This document shows positions 34,141-46,929 of a DNA stretch of 64,000 nucleotides, one piece after another. The stretch spans positions 1 through 64,000 of the forward strand of contig BSBM01000261.1 in the NCBI GenBank assembly GCA_027924585.1, given 5' to 3'. Source of the stretch: Larix kaempferi (taxonomy: Eukaryota; Streptophyta; Pinopsida; Pinales; Pinaceae). The notes under the pieces were generated by a model. That model made no database searches. It was not told the DNA's origin and saw only the letters and a program-made list of their open reading frames with translations. Within the stretch, counting starts at the first letter, position 1. Every line of letters begins with the position of its first letter. The position numbers and the translations under genes were made by a program.

Positions 34141-37100
34141 GAGGGTAACATCCTCACACTCGGAGTAACATTCAAATATATTAAAAGAGTAACATAATTG
34201 GCTAAGAAATTTCAAATAAAGAGTGCTCATCATATCTTTTTATTTTCAAAACTTAGTTCACAATAAACTTCATGTTAAATAAAAAATTTAAGACATATAT
34301 TTGTGTACCCATAATAATACCAGATATTTTTATTAAATAATATTACTCGATCATAATAAATTTTGGCCCAAAAACAATATTTCCAAATATTTCCTTATAA
34401 AAACTTATTCTTAGGAACTCTAACCATATATCATAAACTATATTAGAGGAGCCTAGTCGACTGTCCCACTAGCTCCCCCATTGACTATGGTTGAGTTCCG
34501 ACTACAGTTGAGTTAGTGCGGCCGGTCGATTAATCGACTGACTAGTCAGTTGTGAAATAATGAGCTTCGACCATTGCGTTGTGAAATAGTGAGTCTTTTA
34601 ACATGTATATTTTACTTCGACTTAAGCATATATTTATCTAACTTCGACTCAAGCATATATTTATAAATATTCCAAATTTTTCCTTAAGACAAGGAAAAAT
34701 CAATATTTTCCAAATATATGTATTTTTCCATTTTATTAAATATGTATAAATTGAATGTGTTCTTTGAATTCATGCATATAGTGCATTTAGGGTTTATTTA
34801 TTTATTTATAAATTGAATACTTTCTTGGAATTAATGAGTATTATAGTGCATTTGGGGTTTTTTATTTATTTATAAATTGAATACTTTCTTGGAATTACTG
34901 AGTATTTTGCAATTCTAGAATTAATGCATATAACGCATTCTTGTATATATATTTCATTATTGGAATTATGGCATAAAATGCATTCTTGTGTATAATTATA
35001 TAATGGGTTCTTCCATAGTGGACAATTAACTCATATAATGTGTTCTTTAATGTGTTCTTTCGAATTTATGCATTTGTATGATGCATGATTTAGGATGAAT
35101 GGGTGTGTATGATGTGCCCTTTGAAATTAATGAGCTCATATATAAAGTGCAACTTGAAAGGAAATTAGTTTTCCTAGAGACCCTGATTACAATATAATGA
35201 ATTAATTTTGCTTCCCTTGATTTTGGGCAAGAATTGGTTCTTGATGGAATTGATTTTGCACTATAAACATTGGGATAAAAAATAAATTGTTTTATGCATA
35301 TTATTAAGTTGAACATGACCCTAAACAAATTAGTATAATTCATGTTTACGGACAATCCATCAGTGCGGACACTAACTAACCTCCCTATTCTGAATGGTTT
35401 GGATCTAGAACAAAAACGGTACAGAATGCAAAGATCTTTCCTAGATTAACCAAATTGCAAAAAGTATGAAGAATGGATTACCTTATGATTGTAGTGCTAC
35501 CTCCTTGCTTGATGTATCTCCCGATATTCAGCTGTAAGACAATGCACAAACAAGTGGAAACATACAAATACCAATAATATGCAATATAGATTAGTCTAAA
35601 CTAGTAGTCAAATAAACTAATTGTAAAGATCTTAACACAACAAGACTTTATGGAAAGAATTTGTATTACTGTAAATGAAAGAAATACACAGGGACATATT
35701 AAAACCAAGCTTTGACATTGAAACTTCTTCCAAATGATCCTACCCTGAGAGATCCAATATTTTTCCTCCTAATGGATGAAAGGAGATAAGCTCCAACAGA
35801 ATTTCTCTAGCATTTAGGTACTCTATCTTTCTCCTCCTCAACTATGAAGAGAGGGATTGTATATATAGGCCTAAAGGGATATAAGAGGCCGAGGATTTGT
35901 GGGAGAAGCTCAATGGATCATCCCAAAAACTAAGGGGATAGAGTGCCACATTTCCTAGTTCATGGGGATAATCCTCCATGAAGCCATTGGTTCTAGTAGC
36001 CACTCAAAGCTTCTATTTTTCCCTTTAAACTAACAGTGCCACACTTTTTCCATAGGAAATTTGTGTCTTTGAGGAGTGACACACCTTGTCCAAAAGAAAA
36101 AGGTGTCACCGACGTGCCCTGTCAATGTGCAGAGTGCATCACCAGGAGTCTGACACACTTTTTCAACGTGCAATGTGCATCAAGGTGACAACAAAGGGAA
36201 AAAGGATAACCACAACTCTTCCTTCAAACAATTTGGCTTATTTTATTTAGGAATCAAGACAAATGAAGGACACACAACTCATAATGATGAGATTTTGGTG
36301 TAACAGAAATCCCCCCAAAGCATGAAGCTATCAAGATAAGATAGGTGAAGTGCTTTGAGATTTTGGAAATTCGAGGCAAATACCATTGGATGAAGTGTCA
36401 AAGACTTCTGCATTACAACTAAATCTGAGATATATGTCTCAAATGACTCATAACATAGTTTCTGACCAATACATTGCAAGTCCATGTCAATACTGACTGA
36501 CCGGACACAATCATGGCTACTAAATACGAGCGTAGATCCATGCTGAGATAATTACAAAGCCACGACCAATACAAGAGTGGATCTGTGTGATATGACTCAA
36601 AAAATATCCATCGCAACTTGGGGAATATACATAAGTTAACCCAGGGTCTTCAATCCGAACCCACAATGATACGAATCTAACCATGTGATTACAAGGTGTT
36701 GAAGCCGAACATGGTAGAAACCACTTGATTAACGGTCATTAATGTATACCGTTAAAAAGTGCGAGGAAAATCATCATTGATGTCAATGATCCCCAAGGTA
36801 TCAAAGTACATACCACTGAATGTGAATCAATGAGTTCAAGTCGAACACTCAATGGAATATTTCAATTAGAAGTCAATAATGTACACTTACTGTTGAAAGC
36901 AAGGTAACCTTCCATTAAGTTATGTAGGCCCAAGGTACCTGACTAGTTTCTAGGTTCAATCATTGGATGATGAGTTGAATTCGACAAGGACAAACCCGTG
37001 GAAGGAGGGCCATGATGTATCCCCAATCATTGACATGAAACAATAACAACGATGTTTTGTGATAGAACGGACTATAGAGTAACTTTTGCAACTGACTCAG

Positions 37101-38600
37101 GGTGACGGACACAAAGGAAGGTATAATGAATGCAGAGGTCGACTCAACAATAGAATTCCCTTGAACATGGAATGGCATGACTTGGAAGCATTGACATGAC
37201 AAGATATACACCAAGACCTAATGCAACTAACAGTTGATGCATTCTTCGGATGACCCAAAGGAGAATGATGACTCATGGAATTGGTGAGACTCGAGGACAA
37301 GCATATTATCCAAGTGTTATGAATGATATGCAAATGAGCGCCATATTCAAGAGAGACTATAAACTGCCATTGATACAAGTGAATACAAACTCTTTCCTTT
37401 ATCCCCATCATGTTTGATGAGTACCTCTTTGTTTATTAATGATATTGAGGAGGATAACAAATGCTCAATAAAGCTCATCCTTAGGACGCGTCCAATATCA
37501 CATGTTTAATGAATCTGAGAGAGGAGGGGTTCATCCCTAAAAGGGGCCTTCAATGTTAGATTTTAACGAGTCCAAAGAAGGTATACTTGGAATCGTTTCA
37601 TATTTAGAGAGTCAGAAAGGACTAAAGAAAACTCCAATGAGTACTTTTTCATAAATTTTAGTCTCCTCTCCCGAAAAAGGATAAAAAAACGTGAGAGATA
37701 AATCTTATAGTCATGATTAACTAGAGTGTTCATTTTTCGTAAATAGTCTCACTGGTCCAAAAAAAGGGTAAACTATCACCAAAAAGACGATATTTCTAAT
37801 ACTTTTACAAGTGTGAAAGAATCAAGTTCGCTTGGCGATCTTTTCCTATATAGGGATTTTGAAAAGAGCTTAAAGGAGAACTCCAGGGGGTTCCTTTTTC
37901 GTAGAAGTTTTACGATCCTGAAAAAGAGATAAAAGCTAACTCAGTGACTTATTCTCATGTATTTACGAGCATGAGAAAGGACAAAGACTCAACTCGATAC
38001 CTTTTATACTTAGTTTTAATGAGCATGATAATGGTATAAAAAATGCTCTAAAATTTTTTCTCACTTGATAAGAAGTATGAAAAGTCAACAATTGTCTCCG
38101 TCATAATCAAACATTACTATCTTCAACCTGCAAGCTTTAAAACAAAGTTTAGAGCTACGAAGAGGATTTAAAACACAAAATAAAGATCAACTATAGAAAA
38201 AATCCCATGGAATAATAAAAATTAAAAAGGGAATATTCCAATTTGATATAAAGAGGGTGTAGTAAAAAACATTTACCATTGTATTTTCACCAAGTTGAAA
38301 AGTGAGAAAAAATCCCTTCCAAGCTCAAATTTTTGGTGAAGATTGCAGGAGAGTTGATCGACCATTCAACTTCCCATAAGTTCCAGGTAATGCTATACTC
38401 TCTTCCCTTTAGTTTCATGGTCGAAAATTTGATTTTTATGCATGTTGTGGGTGTTTTTAGGGATCATTTCATAGGGGGAAGTGTGTGCCCTCTGTGACGC
38501 ACTTCTCCCTTTCAGGAAGTGTGTCACTCAGTGCTGACGCACCTCGTTAAATCCCTGTCTACAAAGGTGTAGTGCATTGATGCAGATTGGCCCAAAAAAT
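34141..38600. other. AT-rich spacer, no gene supported
   Basis: A 65-70-bp tandem pair lies at about 34795-34915 (tataaattgaatactttcttgg). Around 34.74-35.05 kb there are gcatataatgcattcttg-type motifs like those at 5.6 kb. A CTATATATACA box on the minus strand near 35855 could be a promoter. Frames on both strands near 36.3-37.4 kb show no motif. Confidence 0.45.
37540..38065. repeat. Strongly diverged ~75-bp repeat array
   Basis: Recurring order: acgag-x-tgaaaaagga or equivalent, then aactcmamtgrgt, then acttttt or cctttttcatag. At least six occurrences are visible, for example near 37605, 37670, 37745, 37860, 37920 and 37975. Alignment is by eye and weak. Confidence 0.4.
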
Positions 38601-38603
38601 TAG

Positions 38604-39098
38604 AAATGGGGGCCAAAAGAGGAATTATTTTGCTATGAGATGGACCTAATACCCTTCAAATTGATGTTTATGCAGGGTTTAACACTCATAATGGTTCAAT
38701 GGAAAGAACGTGAGCATGAATTGGAGGATGTGCAAGAAGCAAATGATCGTCACTCCATTAATGCTTATGAGAGAGTGCGTGTTTCTCAAATTCTTCCATA
38801 TACAGGGGATGAGAGCCCAAATACAACTATTGGACTATTTGATTCAGTTGTGGGATCCATACCAACAACATTTCCGAGTTGGAGCACACATCCTCACTTT
38901 CGACATTGAGGATATATAATTTCTGATGGGTTTATCGAGGCATGGGGTCCTAGTGTCCCTATCCGAACCTAAAGGTGGTGACTGGACCACTGAGGACCTC
39001 ACTCCACAGTTTTGCACTCCAGGAACAAAGATCTTAGGTGGGAAAATTCCCATTAAGAATGTATGGGACCTTCCCTTGAGGATCGTACTGTTCACTAT
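38604..39098 (+). pseudogene. Plant mobile domain (PMD)-like fragment
   Basis: Across a frameshift near 38780 and an in-frame TAA at about 38918, the translation reads L-L-D-Y-L-I-Q-L-W-D-P, then F-R-V-G-A-H-I-L-T-F-D-I-E-D-I, stop, F-L-M-G-L-S-R-H-G. This matches the PMD pattern (an F-x-V/L-x-x-G-E/H-x-x-x-T-x-x-D-x-x-x-L-x-G-L-x-x-x-G core) found in plant proteins and captured in some transposons. It continues L-P-L-R-I-V-L-F-T-I up to 39098, where the sequence changes to CACTACAG. The fragment is truncated there, consistent with a transposon boundary. Confidence 0.6.
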
Positions 39099-39435
39099 CA
39101 CTACAGAATTTGAACCCAAAATCTAACGAGAAAATCTAACGACATCCGACAGAAAGCACTGTTTCATTGGATTTCACCTTCAAAATTACGAAATTTGATG
39201 ATGTGTTTTTAAATGGATAGAAGGGTCTGTTGGATATCCGACGACATCTGACAAATAGTGACAAGTGTCGTTGGTTATCCAACATAATATTAAGCCTGTG
39301 GATGTCGGATATCCGACTATATATCATGCCCTAGGATGTAGGATATCCGACAGTATATCATGCCCGATAATGTCGGACATGTGACAGGATATCATGCCCT
39401 AGGATGTCAGATATCCGACATCTATTCTCTAACAG
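39099..39435. mobile_element. CACTA-type terminal region with palindromic subterminal repeats
   Basis: CACTACAG at 39099 has the canonical CACTA start and lies where the PMD reading stops. From 39140 to 39425 there are about ten copies of the motif TCGGATATCCGA or close variants, spaced with catgcccta or ataatatta segments. The same motifs and the ending gacatctattct recur at 52.8-52.93 kb. I could not find a matching opposite end (TGTAGTG), so this may be one end of a larger or truncated element. Confidence 0.6.
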
Positions 39436-40720
39436 TAAATATGCAACTACAAACAAATATATGATAGCAACTGAGCTTGAAACCAGTTTGTTTCTAACAT
39501 TTTCTCTCACTTCAGCTATTGTTAGTGCTATTACATGCATAACTAGTGCAACTCTTCCTTGTTGAAAGCTACACTATTAACATAAAGTTTATGCTTGAGG
39601 ACAATGATATTTTCCCGATGTGTGAAAGCGCATTGTGTTTTGTTACTGAACTCTACGTAAGCACAATTGAACAAGAGAAATATAGTCCATTTATGTTGAA
39701 AATATGTTGCATGGTTGTTTATAACTATGGAAACTTAGCACTTACCAACTACTTGTAAATTGCATAGTATTAAAATGAAGGAAGGAAAATCGCCGTCCAA
39801 AATAGTGACAAGCTATGTAGGGACTCGGGAGTCGCAACTGATCGAAAGAGACATTGTGATTGTGACCGTTTGGATGCACAGAGATGATGAAATTGTTGTA
39901 CACACTTATGCCTGTTTCGATGCGCACCTGTTGATGAGTTTGTTATCGAAAGAGATGTTTTGATTATGACCGTTTGGAGGCACAAACATGATGAAATTGT
40001 TGTACACACTGATGACCATTTGGTTGCGCAAACGTTGATGAGTTTGTTGTGATGAATTATGATTAAGATAATATTTTATGTTTCCTGGCCGCCGGATGCT
40101 CGAGTTTGAGATAATGCAATAACATCATTGACATTCATTTTGTTTCTCTATTCTATTTTGTAATGGATTTGTAAGATCATACTGCATACTAATTTTAGAT
40201 CATGGAAATTGACAAGTATTTTATAAGTTGCATCGGGATTAAAGTAAAAAAAGAGGGTCAGTCGTCGGATGGAAGTAGCGACAAGATATTTGCATCATGA
40301 AAACAAATTGTATATTGGAGGCACAGATATTATGAGACTAGTGTACACTCACTATCAGAATCATATTAGGGATAACAATTAAATCTTATTTCTTTGGGGA
40401 TGCTCTGAGTCCGAGTCCCAATGTTGTTTGCTAGAGTTTCCATTTTTTTTTAGTTTTTCCACGTTTTGCTGGTTTGTATTTGTTAGTTAAATGTTATCTG
40501 CATTTGTGGCTTCCCACATTCACTTGGAAAGGCAAGGTAGGTACAGTTCATGGGGTCTTCACTAGGGGGGCAATATTATACCACGTTCGTTCATATTGGG
40601 GGTATTAATTAAACATGAAAACCATAACATTATATTTCCTATATATTTAGGGTGGTTAGGGTTATTTTATTTATTTATGCAATATACAATATCTTAGGGT
40701 ATATATTATAGTGCATTGCT
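39436..40720. repeat. Spacer with a 104-bp tandem pair
   Basis: atcgaaagaga starts at 39841 and 39945; the units share gaccgtttgga-gcaca, atgatgaaattgttgtacacact and gttgatgagtttgtt. Weaker copies may exist near 40255-40350. No gene is seen. Confidence 0.7.
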
Positions 40721-40754
40721 GCCTAATCTCCCCATGATGTCCCTGAAATCAAAA

Positions 40755-41012
40755 TTTCTATGTGAGAGTGTGGTGAGAGGTCGCAGCAGCTGGGTTTTGC
40801 AAAGAATCCCCCAACCGTGGTGAGAGTGTGGTGAGAGGTAGCAACAGCTGGGTTTTGCAGGGAAGCCCCCAATCGTGGTGAGTGTTCATGTTTTGCAACT
40901 GGTTTTTGCAGCTCGGTTTTGCAGGGAAGCCCCCAACTGTGGTGAGAGTTCCCGTTTTGCAGCTGGGTTTTGCAGGAAAGCCCCCAACCGAGGTGAGAGT
41001 TCGCGTCGCAGC
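40755..41012 (+). repeat. Minisatellite, ~60-bp GC-richer unit
   Basis: About four units of gctgggttttgcagggaagcccccaac-gtggtgagagt with internal variation. The minus-strand 99-codon frame (40723-41022) is a translation of the repeat. Confidence 0.85.
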
Positions 41013-41615
41013 ATAAACTCAACCATAGGGTTTAGTTAAACAAGGGTTTCATGGGTTTTGTTTGAAGAGGCAAAGGCGGTTTCGTGGGTTTGCTTGTATA
41101 GATATCCCCAATTGGGAGAATTTGGAAACTTCCATCATTTCTTGGAGAAGCTTATCAGGTATGTTCAAATTCCTTGTGCTGCATTATATTAGAATCTACT
41201 CCTGGAAATGTCAAAGGGATAAGTAGTAGTTTAATAAGATGGTAGTGAAGATGTTGTGATGTAGGAGTTTTCACTCACAACCAAAAATTATTTCTTTCTC
41301 TCTATCTAATGTCATATGCCCCATAAAATTATTGCTTTGGCTATTTGTCTGTCTTCACTAATTCGCTCCAAAGCATTCATGTTGAGTGCCATGTCCAAAT
41401 ATTGCTACTTTATCAAGTTCCTATGGAGTTGAATGAAGAGTAATATCAAATTTCATATGCCCCATAACCTTTGCATGAACCCTACATGATTCCACCATCT
41501 ATCACTGAATGGTTTTCATGTGTGGCTATAGATGGTGTGATGTAGAGGCTATTTTTGAATTGGATATAGAAACTTTTGTTCTCTTTTTCTATCACTCTAC
41601 CTACTATATCCTACT
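41013..41615. other. Spacer, nothing recognised
   Basis: No gene, repeat or RNA feature is seen. Confidence 0.5.
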
Positions 41616-41619
41616 TTGC

Positions 41620-42500
41620 TCAATTTTCAACAGGCAAAGAAGACACATGAAGTTGAGTAACCATTTCACAATTATCAGTTTTGGTGTCAGATAACTGAGT
41701 GTTATTTTCTATGTCAATTGCCTTTGCATTGACAGGTGAACCTTCGCAAATTAATTTAGCACTTCCATGGCCAACTCTACTTTTGCTTTTATGTTTAGAA
41801 GATTGTTTACAGTGAACAAATTTATTATTAGATAAAGTGAAAATTGATCTTTGCTCCAAAATAGCCATATCAGCTTTGGGGGTCACTTATGGATGTTTCG
41901 ATTGCTATTCATATTCAACTACTTTGGCTTGATCTTCTGTAGATTGCAAAGACACAGAAACCACTTCACCTCTTTTCTCTTTAAGCAAAATTTGATCAAC
42001 CGTCGTTGTTTCATTGTCATGTTTAACCTGTTCTTTTGCGAACTCATTGTCATGTACTATATGAATTTTTTTTTCCTTAGCACGCAAATTAGCTTTTTCT
42101 TTTCCAATAATAGAATTGAAAAAATAAGATAACTCTCTGTGTATATGAACATTAGATAAAATTGCTAATATAGAAGGAGGGTTAGAAAGTATTACAGCTT
42201 CATGATCCAAATGGATAACATTTCCGAGACCTCGCTTCTGTCGAATTATAGATTTAGCAAGGATAGTTCTCGAGTTTTGGTTAGCATTGTTGCTTGTTGA
42301 TTCAAAATGTTTTTTCTTTACATCTTCAAATTTTGAATCCGATTTAATGGCATATTCATTGGATATTGAGCTTCACATTGTTTTTTCATGAGCAGTGTTT
42401 TTATAAAACTTCATTTCTTGTAATGCTTTCTTTGCTACTTCAACATCCTTTGTAGAAAAATCTTTAATCAACACCGAAGTTTTTGGTTTTCTCGCTCATA
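41620..42500 (-). pseudogene. Unrecognised decayed coding region, minus strand
   Basis: From about 42490 to 41620 one minus frame is nearly open for some 290 codons. It reads V-L-I-K-D-F-S-T-K-D-V-E-V-A-K-K-A near the start, L-A-K-S-I-I-R-Q-K-R-G-L-G-N-V-I in the middle and L-S-N-N-K-F-V-H-C-K-Q near the end. I see stops at about 42393, 41902 and 41887. Composition is Lys/Glu/Ser-rich and hydrophilic. Such long collinearity with only a few stops suggests a formerly coding sequence, perhaps the ORF1 of a LINE or a host gene. I do not recognise it. Confidence 0.35.
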
Positions 42501-43660
42501 TCCCTAGTGTGAGCTCCCCAAATATGGAGAGACATTAGCAATGACTAATTCATTTGCATATTCTAAATCTGGAAAATTTTCTCAGATTTTCCTTCATGTA
42601 TCTCTTTTTGTGATCTCATATGCAGATGCTAAAATTTTCTCAGATTTTAGCACACATTGTTTGATTAGTTTAGCACTTGCCAGGGCTCTATTATATGTTA
42701 ACAAAGTTTATGAGACACCCCTCAACTTCTTATTGACCATACAAGTGTGTCTTTGTACTGCTTGAAATTTTCAATAGTAGCTCCATGGTATATAGTATCC
42801 TAGGGAGTTCCCATAATATGACATCGAGACGACACATCCATCCTAAGACCTACTTCATGAAAAGGGGTGACTTTGTACTTGATGTCCTTTCCATTAGGAA
42901 ATTTATAAGCAAGTTCTCTCATAAGTTTGCTTTCCTAACCTCTTTTCTACAAAAGCCAGTCATCGTCTTGTTATCTCCCCTCCTGTTGTTATTAATTGTC
43001 CACCTGCTTGGTGTGCAAATGAAAGCACCAAGGTCCAAGGAAATCATAATCTCCTAGTTGCTAGTGAATCCAAAAATATTAAAAGGTGTCATCCTTTGAG
43101 GAAGGTGCTAAAAACGTATCCTTGATAATGATTTTAGAGGTGCTACATAGATCTCTTTCATTTGATCTCTAGGATGCTTATTTAAATTGAATATCTTTCT
43201 CATCATTTGAATAGGATTAATTCTTCTCTTAATCCTCCTTCATGTCCATACATGAATCCTCCCATCCTTACTGATAAATTGATAATTAAGGTGTTCCCCC
43301 TATCTTCACTTTCTCATGCATGTTTACTAGTCTTTCAAAGGGTTGGATAAGCTATTTTCAGGTTGATTATAGGAATTATTTCTATGTCCACCTTACACCT
43401 TTGATTATCAAACTCAAATACTTGTTTCCAGCAATGTCAACCCTTGGGCTGACCCTCATTTATTTTGCACTGCTCAACTTGAATTGGGACAACCAAAGTT
43501 AAGGTTTCCCCAACAACTCCCAAGCTTCTCATAAACTTATATTCACATCAGAACCTCTTCCACTATAGTGTGTTTGAATGCATGGCTACACATTCAATTG
43601 TAATTTCTATCCTATGATACAGGGCTTATTGTAGATGATGCCTATTTTCATGTCTACACT
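42501..43660. other. Spacer, possible extension of minus-strand remnants
   Basis: Short minus-strand stretches such as A-L-A-S-A-K-L-I-K-Q-C (near 42680) may belong to the same lost gene as 41620-42500. Plus-strand frames at 42541-42765 and 42785-43057 have no motif. Confidence 0.25.
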
Positions 43661-43663
43661 ATT

Positions 43664-44242
43664 TCAAATGGAAATACAATCTCCCCCTTCTTCTTCTTGG
43701 TCTCTCACATTATGAAAATATGCATCATCTGAAATAAGCTCTTTATCGGGACATTTTACGACAACAGTAGCTTTGGTCTTCCATACCTCTCCCATTCCCT
43801 CTCTGCCATGCTGAACTAATTCATGCACCTTTTGAGGAATACGAGTTATTAATTTGGTGGAGTCTCTGGATGAAGCACTCACTTTCCCAACTTTCTTAAT
43901 TGAAATTTCTATTACAATTCCCTTTTAGGGGTTGTTACAGTAAACACCATGCCGTGTTGGAAAAATGGATTGGTTCCTCTTTTCACGCAACTTTATTATT
44001 TTCTCTAAAGCAGTATTTAGTTGTTCATCGAAACCTGGATACCCTAGTCTCTTCATACACACATGTTCTATAGCAATGATCATATAATTTTTCATCATCA
44101 AATAATCTTCTTCATCTTCATCTCTAGAAAAGACTTTATCCTTGACTGCATTGAAATCCCGTGAAGTTGCAAATGACAATTTGACCATTGTAATTGCTGG
44201 TGCACACCATTCACACATGAGATTTATTTTACTCTTGGACAT
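43664..44242 (-). pseudogene. Unrecognised minus-strand coding remnants
   Basis: Two adjacent minus frames: 44242-43925 (105 codons, starting M-S-K-S-K-I-N-L-M-C-E-W-C) and 43882-43664 (72 codons, with T-R-I-P-Q-K-V-H-E-L-V-Q-H-G). Both are hydrophilic and charged, atypical of random AT-rich DNA. They may be parts of one broken gene continuing toward 41.6 kb. No family is recognised. Confidence 0.3.
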
Positions 44243-44399
44243 TCTCTACCAAAATTCCATCACAATGGTGGCATTTTAACGTGCATTATTTAGGACATGT
44301 TCTCAACCCTTGATATAGAAGGACATGTTTACTTATAGCTAACTATATGTGATGATCAAGTCCAACTTTGATTCAGAAAATATTAGCATCAATCGCAAG

Positions 44400-45900
44400 C
44401 TAAAGAGACAAATAAATCAAAAGGCCACTCATCTAGTCCTAGTGATTTACCCTTAACAATGTCTTGTAAAGCCTGGAACAAATCATCTTCATCCAAAAGA
44501 TGAGACAAAATGGAATGGTCATACTTAGGAATTTTGTAGGGATAATGCCTGTGATGAATTGCTTAACAACAATACGATCAACATCACAACCAATAGAAGA
44601 AAACAACTTTGAAAATGTCCATAAAATATGCCTTTCTTTTTATCATGATCATTAGTCAGACACCCTTCCGGGTCTTTGAGTATGAGAATTCTTTTACTAG
44701 TTCTTTCTATTTCAAGTAGTGAAAGTACATTTTAAAGTGTTTTTTTCCTCCTTATCCCAATTGATTAGTGCCTTGATCTTGGTCCTCTTGGATTTGTATT
44801 CCTAATGACCACAAAGTGCGCTTTGCAAGATTAAAAGGATCTTCTTCCAATTCATTTTGAACATGACTGAGTTGTTTCCTAAGTTGCCAATCCTTCTCTC
44901 TGTAGTTCCATTAAATCATTTGTCCCTAGCCCCTAAGAAACTTGTTTGTCCTCTAAACAATAACCTTCATCCATAAAATCTAATATGAGTTTCTCGTTGG
45001 CCTAGGGACAAGATTCCATACCCGTGAAACTGATTGAATGCTTTTTCATGACTCCAAAAGTGAAACATTGATCTTGTAAGGCAAGGTGGATGCAAAACTA
45101 GAAGTTCCTTTAGTAAAGATAGTAGTGTAGATGGGTGAATGATATGAACCAGTTACAACATCATCTATTAAAATAGATCATTGAGTGTTATTGGTTAAGG
45201 TGGCCATGTGAAATTTTGCATAAAACATATCCAAGCTCGATTGAATTCTAGCTAGACAATTCTTCCAATTAGACAAAGTGTCCCATCCACTAGTGTATAA
45301 ATATTTATGTCTAAGAATTTTGATTACAATAATCCCAGGATTAGATGTACATTTTGTCCAAATCTGCCTTTATGTGGAGTACTAGCATGCCCACTACCTT
45401 GATCACCTTCCCACCCCACCATGTTAATGTGTCCATGAATAATCCACTCAGGCATTGGCAAGGATTGGGACATCGGTTCCTTTAACTATATTGTGATACA
45501 AGGATCATTTGGAGGATATGCAGAGCATAACCCCCATATAGTTACAGCAAGTACAATGATTATCCAATAACATCTAGCAAACAGATCTTGTTTATGTTGT
45601 CAATAATAGAAAAAGCCATCCAAGGAGCTATCCTACAAATTGACCCTACTTTTTCTTCCTTAAGAGTAGTGTTCTGAGATTCCCCTCCAACAATGATGCT
45701 ACAAATTTAACATCATGTAAAGATACAATATCAGGGACATCTACGACCTGCCCAGAAAGGATAGAGGATTGGCTTGATAGATATATGTGTTGAGGGGACT
45801 TTGTTAATAGCCAAAATGGGTTGTTGAGGCCATGAGCAGTAATGCACCTTGGCAAATATGTATTTGGAACCACTTTTAGAATGCTTGACATATAAATGGC
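44400..45900 (-). pseudogene. Possible decayed LINE-like region
   Basis: Reading the minus strand with frameshifts: 45891-45646 is open for 81 codons (L-P-R-C-I-T-A-H-G-L-N-N-P-F-W-L-L). Near 45140 there is G-S-Y-H-S-P-I, resembling the S-D-H-S-P-I end of a LINE endonuclease. Near 44440 a segment F-Q-A-L-Q-D-I-V-K-G-K-S-L-G-L-D resembles the LINE RT motif K-x-P-G-P-D-G. These are weak hints in a badly decayed sequence; no full domain is readable. Confidence 0.3.
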
Positions 45901-46689
45901 ATCGTTGACCCCTACTATGGTCTCTACAATATAGTTGGTGAGACTAAAGCCTTAAAAATTTCACCTCCATGTGTTGTTAAGAGGATATGGCAAGAAGAGT
46001 AGTTGGTATCCAAATAGATACATTGGGACTACTTTCTCCTGCAGGTCTACTCAGGAGTGCTAAAAAATGCACTTAAAATGTATGAAGATTGTTTTTTGGG
46101 GCATGTTTTGAGGGTAAATATTGGGTAAAAACTCCATAAATCGCCCCTACTTCTAGCTTCTATCAATTCTGTCCCAAAAGTGGCATAAGAATCTTCAAAT
46201 ATCTCTAAAAAATCATGGCATTAGTGCTGCGTAGAGTACGTGTGAATGGCATCCAATTCTAACAAAACTATGTTTTAGGGAATGACTTGAATTTGCTATG
46301 TACAAGAGGAAATTATGGGCATTTTTTGCACAGGGAGCATATTCAAAAATTAGGATACCATGAATTATGATCCAAAATTAACATCATAGGGAATCATCCC
46401 ACCCATCAACCTATCACAACCCCAGTATATAGAACCAAGCCATCCATTTTCCATGACATGTCACTTGATTGAAATTGTGATAAAGATCACAAGTGGAAAC
46501 CCGTGCAAAATTGGGGGTAACATTCCCTTGGTTAAACCTTATATTTTGTTGTTATCTTTCATCATTATGGTTATTTGCTAGGAAAAACATTTATATTCAC
46601 ATTATCTGCATTAGACATTTCATCTTCCATTTCCTATTCTCATAATGAACAATGTTGAATCATGCACATAACTGCCCATAATTGTTGCT

Positions 46690-46929
46690 ATGGGGAATTT
46701 GACTACTCAAAATTCCCTTTCTCAATTGATTGGATGCATGGGTCTGCCCAAAATATGCCCAGATCTAAGGAAAACTAATTTTTTATTGCTATTGTTTCAA
46801 GAACACACCCCACAACATGCCCTGATTTGGCTAAATTACCTCAGATTTACCATATATGATGCCCCATTACTGCCCATAATTGGAAGTATGCTCCTTGGTG
46901 TTGTTTCTTATGCCCATGTCCAGATATAA
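46690..46929 (+). CDS. Small open frame in repeat unit 1
   Basis: 79 codons; core S-L-S-Q-L-I-G-C-M-G-L-P-K-I-C-P-D-L-R, then T-P-Q-H-A-L-I-W-L-N-Y-L and a hydrophobic end L-L-P-I-I-G-S-M-L-L. The same frame is open in all three full units at the same relative place. With so few substitutions between copies an open frame is not strong evidence of selection. No family is recognised. Confidence 0.2.
   Translation: MGNLTTQNSLSQLIGCMGLPKICPDLRKTNFLLLLFQEHTPQHALIWLNYLRFTIYDAPLLPIIGSMLLGVVSYAHVQI

Noticed and set aside
40723-41022. Minus-strand 99-codon frame
   Set aside because: A translation of the ~60-bp minisatellite.
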